64,000 nt of DNA from Elusimicrobium sp. An273. GTDB taxonomy: Bacteria; Elusimicrobiota; Elusimicrobia; Elusimicrobiales; Elusimicrobiaceae. A program made the position numbers and the translations under genes. The stretch covers positions 264,397 through 328,396 of the forward strand of contig NZ_NFJD01000002.1 of the NCBI RefSeq assembly GCF_002159705.1. Direction: 5' to 3'. The notes beneath the pieces were generated by a model. That model searched no databases. It was not told the origin of the DNA and saw only the letters and a list, made by a program, of their open reading frames with translations. Below, one piece after another: positions 57,998-64,000 of this stretch. Position 1 is the first letter of the stretch, and each line of letters opens with the position of its first letter.

Positions 57998-60325
57998 TTA
58001 ATGCTGGGCCGGTGCAGCCGGCGGGGCAGGAGGAACCTGGCGGCTCTTCGCCTGCTGTTGGGCCTGCTGCAAACGCTGCACAGCCAATTTATCCGGTTCG
58101 CCGTTTTCATCCAGCGGAATGGCGTTCTTTAAGAAAATCTCCTTATCCACCGGTTGGCCTTTGGCGGCGAAATCGTCAAAGAAGGTCGGCAATTGCCCCG
58201 TAGGCGCAAATACCCCCTGCACTTTTCCGTTCTCATCCACCCCGGTCTGCACGTAGCGGAACAAATCCGTAGATTGGATTTCGCCGTCTTTTTGGCCGTG
58301 CATTTCGGTAATATACGTTACCTTTCTGGAACCGTCCGAGAAACGGGACAGCTGCACAATCATGTTCACGGCCGAAGAGATCATTTCGCGGATTACATAC
58401 ACCGGCAAATCCACCCCCGTCTGCATGCACATGGCTTCCAAGCGGGACAGACCGTCCCGCGGCGTGTTGGCGTGAATGGTGGTCAAAGATCCTTCGTGAC
58501 CCGTATTCATGGCCTGCAACATGTCCAACGCTTCGCCGCCGCGGCATTCCCCGACGACAATGCGATCCGGACGCATACGCAAACAGTTCTTTACCAAATC
58601 TTGAATGGTGACCGCCCCTTTTCCTTCCACGTTTGGCGGACGGCTTTCCAACGATACCCAGTGCGGCTGCTGCAAGCGCAATTCCGCGGTATCTTCTACG
58701 GTAATGATACGTTCATCATCGGCGATATAGCCGGAAATAGCGTTTAAGAATGTAGTTTTACCGGTACCCGTACCGCCGCAGACAATAATGTTCTTGCGGA
58801 TACGCACACATTTTTCAATAAAAGCCATACATTCCGGGCTAATGGTACCGAAACGATAATAATCTTCCGGGCCGAACGGCTTTTGAGAGAAGCGGCGGAT
58901 GGTCAGCGTCGGGCCGGATACGGCCAGCGGCGCGATAATGGCGTTTACACGGGAACCGTCTTTCAAACGCGCGTCCACCAGCGGGACAGATTCGTCGATA
59001 CGGCGGCCCAAGGGCGCCACAATACGTTTGATGACCTGCACTACCTGGTCGTTGTTGCGGAATTTGTATTTCGTCAGCGTCAACTTACCTTTTTGTTCGA
59101 TAAAAATCTTATCAAAGGCGTTGACCATAATTTCGGTTACGGCCGGGTCGCGCATTAACACTTCCAGCGGCCCCAAGCCTAAAATTTCATCCAACAATTC
59201 CGAAGAGAAACGCGTGCGCTGATCGCGCGAGAACTGCAAATTGGGCTGTTTTTGCAAAATATCGTCCACAATAGCCGCCACGCGTTTGCGCGTTTGGGCG
59301 CTGGCAGAACTTTCATCGCTTACCACGATGTGTTCAATTTCCAGCGTATGCACGACTTCTTTGTGAATTTTTTGCTTTAAATCATCCCAAAACGACAGTT
59401 TCGTCTTTCCGGCTTCATCATCGGCAGTTGCTATGTGCTCCGTCGCGCTGGTGGTTTTGCCGTCGTCAAACAGAATGGGGCTCCAAATTTCTTTGGCGGC
59501 CTGCGTAAATTCTTCATCCGATACCGACGCCACCCAGTCTTTCGGCGCCGCTTTCAAATCCCGGATTTTGGCTAATACCAAGCGCAGCCCTTTAACCCAC
59601 TCCGACTGCGGATTGGTGATAATTTCCACTTCCTTGCGGTTGGACGTGGCCATCACGTCTTCATCCCACGGCAGGAACACGTCAATTTCGCGCCCCAAGG
59701 ACGAATAAAACCGTTCTACTTCTTCGTAAGGAATCGATCCGGGCGTATCATAGGCGTTGCAAATCACGCTCACGCGATCCATCGGATAGCGTTGTTCTTT
59801 ATAATCGTTAAAAAGCTGCACCGTAGAATTTAAATGGGTGCGAGTCGCCTGGCAAACCCAGAAAATTTTATCGGAAATATCAAACGCAAACGCCTGCATG
59901 GGGAAGCTGGAATCCACATCCAAAAAGATATCAAACGTTTGAGAAAGACGCGACAAAATGGGAATTAAAATTTTGGGGCTGATGGAAGCCACTTGCGCCC
60001 GCGTATTGCCCAGCGGCAGCACGCCCACCCCCCATTGAGACATGGAAATCTTCCCGCGCAAAAGCCCCCCCACTACCGCAATAGAGGTGTTGCCCAGCGT
60101 TTGCAAAATATCCGACACGCTGACCGGCTTTTTGATATCCAAATAAAAGCTGTGTTCCTGCCGGGCCAACGGATCCAGCGGCACAATCAGCACGGGCCGT
60201 TTCTGGATGCCCGCCCAGCCCAAAGCCAAGTTCAGCACTAACGTCGTTTTCCCGGCGCCTTCCTTCGGCCCGGCAAACGCGATGATTTTTGCTTCGGTTT
60301 TTGGAGTTGCGTTTTCTTCTGCCAT
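57998..60325 (-). CDS. tadA: TadZ-TadA fusion: MinD-like localiser plus pilus ATPase
   Basis: 775 residues. N-terminal TadZ/CpaE-like part: deviant P-loop GPKEGAGKT (19-27), and FLDVDSSF (134-141). Linker about 260-340. C-terminal TadA/CpaF-type secretion ATPase: N-terminal all-alpha DEILGLGPLEVLM (379-391), Walker A GGTGTGKT (517-524), Asp box TVEDTAEL (542-549), Walker B VVGECRGGE (590-598), His box HANTPRD (618-624). The tail is Gln/Pro/Ala-rich. In most Tad loci these are separate genes. The fusion ties the positioning protein to the motor one to one. All catalytic residues look intact. Confidence 0.93.
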   Translation of the reverse strand: MAEENATPKTEAKIIAFAGPKEGAGKTTLVLNLALGWAGIQKRPVLIVPLDPLARQEHSFYLDIKKPVSVSDILQTLGNTSIAVVGGLLRGKISMSQWGVGVLPLGNTRAQVASISPKILIPILSRLSQTFDIFLDVDSSFPMQAFAFDISDKIFWVCQATRTHLNSTVQLFNDYKEQRYPMDRVSVICNAYDTPGSIPYEEVERFYSSLGREIDVFLPWDEDVMATSNRKEVEIITNPQSEWVKGLRLVLAKIRDLKAAPKDWVASVSDEEFTQAAKEIWSPILFDDGKTTSATEHIATADDEAGKTKLSFWDDLKQKIHKEVVHTLEIEHIVVSDESSASAQTRKRVAAIVDDILQKQPNLQFSRDQRTRFSSELLDEILGLGPLEVLMRDPAVTEIMVNAFDKIFIEQKGKLTLTKYKFRNNDQVVQVIKRIVAPLGRRIDESVPLVDARLKDGSRVNAIIAPLAVSGPTLTIRRFSQKPFGPEDYYRFGTISPECMAFIEKCVRIRKNIIVCGGTGTGKTTFLNAISGYIADDERIITVEDTAELRLQQPHWVSLESRPPNVEGKGAVTIQDLVKNCLRMRPDRIVVGECRGGEALDMLQAMNTGHEGSLTTIHANTPRDGLSRLEAMCMQTGVDLPVYVIREMISSAVNMIVQLSRFSDGSRKVTYITEMHGQKDGEIQSTDLFRYVQTGVDENGKVQGVFAPTGQLPTFFDDFAAKGQPVDKEIFLKNAIPLDENGEPDKLAVQRLQQAQQQAKSRQVPPAPPAAPAQH

Positions 60326-60330
60326 AGCGA

Positions 60331-61077
60331 TTATTCCACGATTTCAACGGTGATAAACAAGAACAAGGAGCGCTGTTCTTCCGTAACGTCTTTGTTCTTA
60401 AATAACAGGCCAATAAGCGGGATGCGCCCCAAGAACGGAACCCGGTCTTCAGACACGTTGCGGGAGCTGTTCTTCAAACCGCCAATCACCAGCGTTTCCC
60501 CGCTGTTCAGTTCCACATGGGTTTCTACGTCGCGGTTCGTAAACGAAGGCGCCGTAGCCGTACCGATTACCACGGTTCTGGAATAGTCCACCGTAGAGAC
60601 GGAAAGCTGTACCTGCAAATCAATAATGTTGTTGCGTTCCGGAATAATCGTAGGAAGCACGTTAAGCAAAATGCCGTATTCTTCCAATTGGGAGCCGACC
60701 CCTTGGTTGTTCACAATCGGTATTGGCACCTTACCGCCGACGGTAATTTTGGCGCTGTTGCCGGAAGAGGTGACAATTTTAGGGTTGGAAAGCACTTGGG
60801 CGCGCCCTTCCGTTTCCATCAAACGAAGACGGGTGGTAACGGCCGTTTTGCGCTCAAATTCCCCCAAGGACAAAATGCCGGGAATGGTGGCTTCTTCAAA
60901 GTCAAACAGCTGGTTCCAGGAAAACCCTTTTACGCTTTGCATGGTTCCGCTGATTTCCACCACATCGGCGCTGACCGCCACCAAACGCGTTTTCTTGGCA
61001 AACGCACTGGACGGCAGCAGCACACTGAGAAGTAATACCGCGAGAGATATTTTTGTAATAAATTTTTTATTCGTCAT
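60331..61077 (-). CDS. Short secretin (CpaC/RcpA-like), secretin domain only
   Basis: 248 residues; signal peptide to about 27 (PSSAFA). After some 60 residues, the secretin domain is clear: EGRAQVLSNPKIVTSSG, KVPIPIV, EYGILLNVLPTI, VETHVELNSGETLVIGGL, VPFLGRIPLIGLLFK, and LFLFITVEIV at the end. The BON and N0/N1 domains of Tad secretins (usually 450-550 residues in all) are missing; there is no upstream frame that could hold them. Thus it is either a minimal channel or needs a separate periplasmic partner. Confidence 0.85.
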   Translation of the reverse strand: MTNKKFITKISLAVLLLSVLLPSSAFAKKTRLVAVSADVVEISGTMQSVKGFSWNQLFDFEEATIPGILSLGEFERKTAVTTRLRLMETEGRAQVLSNPKIVTSSGNSAKITVGGKVPIPIVNNQGVGSQLEEYGILLNVLPTIIPERNNIIDLQVQLSVSTVDYSRTVVIGTATAPSFTNRDVETHVELNSGETLVIGGLKNSSRNVSEDRVPFLGRIPLIGLLFKNKDVTEEQRSLFLFITVEIVE

Positions 61078-61092
61078 ATTTGTCCTGTGTAA

Positions 61093-61845
61093 TTATTGGA
61101 ATAATTTCTCAAAGGTCGCGATTTCCATTAAGTAGTTGGTTACGTCGCCGTGAGAACGCAAGATGACGGAAATATCGCCTTCGGCCTGCGCCAAAGCCAA
61201 ATACTGCGCATCACGCGGCGAAAGCGCCAACGACAAGGCGGAACTGTCCGAATAGGCCGCGGCATCTTCTTCTTTGTTTTTCATAGCGTTGGCGGCTTTG
61301 GCATCCAAACCTTGGCCCAAGTCCGACCCGACGCCCAATACTTTTACGTTCTGCAACAGCGTTACCGTTACTTTCTGGCGGGTTCCGCTCTTCATGACCG
61401 CTTCAAACGTCAACAACACGTCAATGTTGTCATCCGGTTTAATCATCGTGGCCGTAGCAATCGGTACGTTGATGATAAAGCCTCTCATCTGCACCGGAAT
61501 CTTGCTCGATAAGCCCGCCTCGGGAGACAACGAGGTAATGGCATATTTAGAAATCTGGTTTCCTTTAGGAATCTGGATACGCGCCACGGTGTTTTCAATC
61601 GCCTTAAAGTCCGCATCCGTCGTGTACGTAAAGGCATCCTTCTGCAAGTAGGCGGCCGGCACCGGCACGGTTTTGATAAAATCGCGCTTGATGACTTCGC
61701 GTTCTTTAATATCACGCACGGGCACAAACACCTGTTTGATGTTTTTGGAAGCGTTCAGCTTCTTTTCCGCACTGCTGACAATCATCGCGTATACAATGGC
61801 GGCCAAAATGGCAACCACCAACGGAAGAAAGATTCCTTTTTTCAT
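61093..61845 (-). CDS. cpaB: Flp pilus assembly protein CpaB (RcpC)
   Basis: 250 residues: N-terminal helix (about 6-24, FLPLVVAILAAIVYAMIV), SAF domain (38-105, VFVPVRDIKEREVIKRDF and QIPKGNQISKYAI), and a C-terminal RcpC part (NVPIATATMIKPDDNIDVLLTF). CpaB joins the secretin to the inner-membrane complex in the periplasm. A run of acidic and Ala residues near 190-200 is lineage-specific. AAGGAG precedes the ATG. Confidence 0.9.
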   Translation of the reverse strand: MKKGIFLPLVVAILAAIVYAMIVSSAEKKLNASKNIKQVFVPVRDIKEREVIKRDFIKTVPVPAAYLQKDAFTYTTDADFKAIENTVARIQIPKGNQISKYAITSLSPEAGLSSKIPVQMRGFIINVPIATATMIKPDDNIDVLLTFEAVMKSGTRQKVTVTLLQNVKVLGVGSDLGQGLDAKAANAMKNKEEDAAAYSDSSALSLALSPRDAQYLALAQAEGDISVILRSHGDVTNYLMEIATFEKLFQ

Positions 61846-61887
61846 TTCGTCTCCTTGACCACAACTTTTAAATTTAAGAACTCAAAT

Positions 61888-62376
61888 CTATTTCGTATCG
61901 GAACTTTGATACGCTTTTTCTATCGGCATCCGGGTCACGGCCTGAATGCGGCGCACGCCTTCTCGGCGGGGCTCGCTGGCCAGCACATAACTGGTGCCCG
62001 GGAACATCAGCCGCACGGGATACGTAACCGTTACAATTACGTCCTCATGGCGGTGTCTTCTGTACATCGGGTCGGTGCCGGTGGTTTCTACTTTTACGTT
62101 CACCCCGATACCGGCCGCTTTTGTGCCAAATACTTTTTGTTTGGCTTGGTTAATCTTCTGTGTAATAACAGTTCTGTCCGGCCGGCCGCTGGGCTTTTTA
62201 ACCGCCACCAGCGAGCCGATACGGGCAAATTCATAGGAAGCATGGTTTGCAATAATCGTGTGGTATGCGATGTTGCCGTATTCAAGGACGAAAAACACCA
62301 TCAGCATAAATACCGGCAAAATCAGCATCAGCTCCGCAGTTACCTGCCCACCACACTTCCTACGAAATTTGTTCAT
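61888..62376 (-). CDS. TadE-like pseudopilin
   Basis: 162 residues: leader MNKFRRKCGG, site G|QVTAELMLIL with Glu at +5, hydrophobic helix with LEYGNIAYHTII, then an outer domain with VEVTTGTDP-like beta strands (KVETTGTDPMYRR) and a basic end. Typical size and plan of TadE/TadF minor pilins. It follows the major Flp gene by 11 bases. A Cys lies just before the cleavage site. Confidence 0.85.
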   Translation of the reverse strand: MNKFRRKCGGQVTAELMLILPVFMLMVFFVLEYGNIAYHTIIANHASYEFARIGSLVAVKKPSGRPDRTVITQKINQAKQKVFGTKAAGIGVNVKVETTGTDPMYRRHRHEDVIVTVTYPVRLMFPGTSYVLASEPRREGVRRIQAVTRMPIEKAYQSSDTK

Positions 62377-62387
62377 ACGGCCTCAAA

Positions 62388-62609
62388 TTACATTTCGTTC
62401 ATGCTGCCGGTGATTTTGCCTTTGACTTGTTCAAACAAATCCGGCATAAACTTCTTGATCAACACCCCGGCCAAGCCGGCCACGCCCACGACCACTACGA
62501 GCATCAATACGTATTCGATCGTGTTCTGGCCTTCTTTTTTCTTCAGGCAGCCCAAAGCTTGCGCTTTCAAGGCTTCCATTCTGTTTTGCAAAGCAACGAT
62601 AAACTTCAT
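62388..62609 (-). CDS. flp: Flp pilin
   Basis: 73 residues: unusually long leader (about 27 residues, MKFIVALQNRMEALKAQALG...), cleavage site G|QNTIEYVLMLVVVV with Glu-Tyr at +5/+6, the hydrophobic helix, and a C-terminal KFMPDLFEQVKGKIT. AGGAGG-type site upstream (CAGGAGGATC). Probably the main fibre subunit, together with or instead of the next one. Confidence 0.9.
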   Translation of the reverse strand: MKFIVALQNRMEALKAQALGCLKKKEGQNTIEYVLMLVVVVGVAGLAGVLIKKFMPDLFEQVKGKITGSMNEM

Positions 62610-62636
62610 GTGAGGATCCTCCTGATTTTTTTAAAA

Positions 62637-62825
62637 CTATCTGCTTGCGTCGTATTCCATCAAAATCACTTTGGCTCCTTCTTCAAATTGTTCCGGAACC
62701 ATATATGAATACAGCACATAGAAAGAAATAATTGCCGTAAACAATCCGGCCGCCGTTATAATATATTCTACCGCGGTTTGACCTTTTTTGTTTAAGAATC
62801 TTTTCTTTCCGGCTCCATTCTTCAT
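62637..62825 (-). CDS. Flp-like pilin, first copy
   Basis: 62 residues: leader of 15 (MKNGAGKKRFLNKKG), site G|QTAVEYIITAAGLF with Glu-Tyr at +5/+6, hydrophobic helix with several Tyr (FYVLYSYMVP), and a short acidic tail (VILMEYDASR). Different enough from the next Flp gene to have its own role; the order suggests a minor or alternative subunit. Three bases follow the porin-like gene. Confidence 0.85.
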   Translation of the reverse strand: MKNGAGKKRFLNKKGQTAVEYIITAAGLFTAIISFYVLYSYMVPEQFEEGAKVILMEYDASR

Positions 62826-62828
62826 ACG

Positions 62829-63797
62829 TTAAAATTCAATTGCCAAGGCAATCTGTTGGGAAGTACCCAACGCGCCAAAGGGCGTGACCGCATAGTCAAT
62901 CGACGCGCCGTACCCAAACAATTCCGAGCTGTAAATACCAAAACCAAACGAAACTTTAGACGTTTCCGCCAAGCCCAAATCGCCTACCCACGAATCTTGT
63001 TCGTTGATACCCGTATTTTCGCGGGTATAGTATCCTACGCGCAAATCAAAGCGGGCCACTTGGAGCAAATCTTCCGGTATGTGGATTTCAAGTCCCACCC
63101 CGTAGCGGGCTTTATCGTCGCGGTATTTCATATATTCACCCGAAATGGTAAAGTAACGGGTATTTAAGTCCGCCCCCAAGCGCAGGCCGCGGGGCATTTC
63201 TTCCTTATCGCCGATGTTTACCAGGGCGCCGCCTAATCCCAGCCAGTTGACCAGGCGCAGCTTGGCCCCTACGTCAAACCCTACGTTATTATAATGGTCG
63301 GAATCTAATTTTTCACTAATATACTTTGCCGTACCGCCGATTTGGAGTTTCTGGTCAAAGAAACCGCGGGCGATAGACAAGCTGCCCACAAAGTTTTGCA
63401 CCGGCGTTCCCACTTCCGGATTGGGCGCCCCCGTATCATCGCGGAAATCAAACCCGTCCATATCCATATAGTTGACGGTTACCCCAATGATCGTTTTGCC
63501 GATCGGCTGCAAATAAGCCAAGGTGCGGGCTTTGTAGCCTTGCAGATAATCCAGATAGGAGAACTGGAGTTCCCGGGTGGTAGCCGAAGCCGCACCGGCC
63601 GGGTTCCAAAACAATGCCTCCGGGCCGTCTGCAATAGACACAAAGGCATTTCCCAAGGCCTGGGCTCTGGGGGAGCCGGCGTCAATCTTTAAAAACGCGC
63701 TTGCGCTGGTACCAGCGTCCGAATCAATGGCCCACGCATTCACGCCTGCAAGACCGACTGTTAAACAAGCTATTAAAACTTTTAATCGTATATTCAT
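62829..63797 (-). CDS. PorV/PorQ-family outer-membrane barrel
   Basis: 322 residues with signal peptide to about 23 (GLAGVNAWA). Family opening: SASAFLKIDAGSPRAQALGNAF, then DGPEALFWNPAG and alternating beta strands to the end with aromatic last residue (ALAIEF). This pattern is known for UPF0164/PorV-PorQ barrels of several Gram-negative phyla. It is the first gene of the Tad operon, so it may be the outer-membrane partner of the short secretin or anchor surface proteins. That link is inferred from context. Confidence 0.82.
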   Translation of the reverse strand: MNIRLKVLIACLTVGLAGVNAWAIDSDAGTSASAFLKIDAGSPRAQALGNAFVSIADGPEALFWNPAGAASATTRELQFSYLDYLQGYKARTLAYLQPIGKTIIGVTVNYMDMDGFDFRDDTGAPNPEVGTPVQNFVGSLSIARGFFDQKLQIGGTAKYISEKLDSDHYNNVGFDVGAKLRLVNWLGLGGALVNIGDKEEMPRGLRLGADLNTRYFTISGEYMKYRDDKARYGVGLEIHIPEDLLQVARFDLRVGYYTRENTGINEQDSWVGDLGLAETSKVSFGFGIYSSELFGYGASIDYAVTPFGALGTSQQIALAIEF

Positions 63798-63861
63798 AAA
63801 TTAGTTTCTTTTCCCGGAAATTCCGGCCTTTTCTTAAGTTCCGGCCCAGAGGCCTCTTACT

Positions 63862-63890
63862 ATTATACATCTGCCGAAGGGGGATGTAAT
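63862..63890 (-). promoter_or_regulatory. Promoter of the Tad operon
   Basis: Leftward ATTACA (63885-63890), 17-base spacer, TATAAT (63862-63867); start near 63855. The leader of about 57 bases contains GGCCTCTGGGCCGG and AAGGCCGGAATTTCCGG, both partly palindromic. The -35 overlaps the terminator-like stem of the upstream gene. Confidence 0.65.
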
Positions 63891-63901
63891 CCCCCCCTCC
63901 G
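63879..63901 (-). terminator. Terminator-like stem after the next gene
   Basis: On the leftward RNA, GGGGGAT-TACA-TCCCCC followed by a short UU; weak tail. It lies between the stop codon at 63904 and the Tad promoter and overlaps that promoter's -35. Confidence 0.5.
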
Positions 63902-63903
63902 GT

Positions 63904-64000
63904 TTACGGCACCAAAATCTTTACTACCTTCTGGCAATGCTCGCGCCCGTTCTGCGCTTTGAAGTCTACCAATCCAAAGTACACCCCGCGCGCCACTTTC
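63904..64000 (-). CDS. C-terminal end of an exported protein (start outside window)
   Basis: The last 32 residues (ARGVYFGLVDFKAQNG ... KVVKILVP) are in view; the frame is open to the window end. The GVYF turn followed by two beta strands and a basic Val-rich end is the pattern of FlgD-Ig-like or sorting C-terminal domains of large secreted proteins. One Cys is present. Size and function cannot be told. Confidence 0.6.
   Translation of the reverse strand, partial: KVARGVYFGLVDFKAQNGREHCQKVVKILVP

Noticed and set aside
1..64000. CRISPR arrays, insertion sequences, rRNA genes
   Set aside because: No regular spaced repeats, transposase frames with terminal inverted repeats, or rRNA-like sequence were noticed on either strand.

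Overview
The window looks like a chromosomal segment of a Gram-negative (diderm) bacterium, most likely an Elusimicrobiota member. This is an inference from an orphan PilE-like pseudopilin of the type that is abundant in that phylum, a Tad cluster with a PorV/PorQ-type outer-membrane protein, many signal peptides and a secretin. No rRNA or other phylogenetic marker able to settle the phylum is present; only rsmA and one tRNA could help.

Layout. 1-1.4 kb (+): end of a TPR protein, tRNA-Thr(CGT), and a secreted-pilin-like protein. 1.47-29.7 kb: a podovirus-type (short-tailed) phage module read leftwards. From its right end it holds terminase small and large subunits, then eight tandem secreted ChaN/Tiki-like paralogues, then portal, a Bbp19-like protein, scaffold-like protein, epsilon15/BPP-1-type major capsid protein, Bbp16-like cement protein, tail tubular proteins A and B, internal/ejection proteins, tail fibre, and a lysis cassette (M15 endolysin, holin-like protein, nested spanin pair). 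Two small rightward genes with their own signals sit inside it like morons. Both borders are in view (a shared terminator with the pilin gene at 1.45 kb; a consensus promoter at 29.65 kb beside a MATE gene), yet no integrase, repressor, replication gene or att repeat is visible. 29.7-35 kb: ordinary genes (MATE transporter, cold-shock protein, glutamate formimidoyltransferase, RsmA, a TPR protein). 35-63.8 kb: a large Tad/Flp pilus locus, all leftward. 63.9-64 kb: the end of another exported protein.

The Tad locus reads from the right as: outer-membrane barrel, two Flp pilins, TadE-like pseudopilin, CpaB, a very short secretin, a TadZ-TadA fusion ATPase, TadB with an extra exported domain, TadC, a TPR protein. 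Then follows a signalling block (HAMP sensor without kinase, small membrane protein, thioredoxin-fold protein, sensor kinase, REC-kinase hybrid, NarL-type regulator), a second set of minor pilins (Flp-like, GspK/TadG-like without the +5 Glu, TadE-like), and finally five or six large membrane-anchored proteins with Gly/Ser/Ala-rich outer parts that I cannot match to known Tad components. No prepilin peptidase gene is visible.

The two most notable systems are (i) the bounded phage particle locus with packaging, particle and lysis genes only, carrying an eight-gene array of secreted ChaN/Tiki-like proteins between terminase and portal, and (ii) the Tad machine with its unrecognised set of membrane-anchored proteins and private signalling genes.
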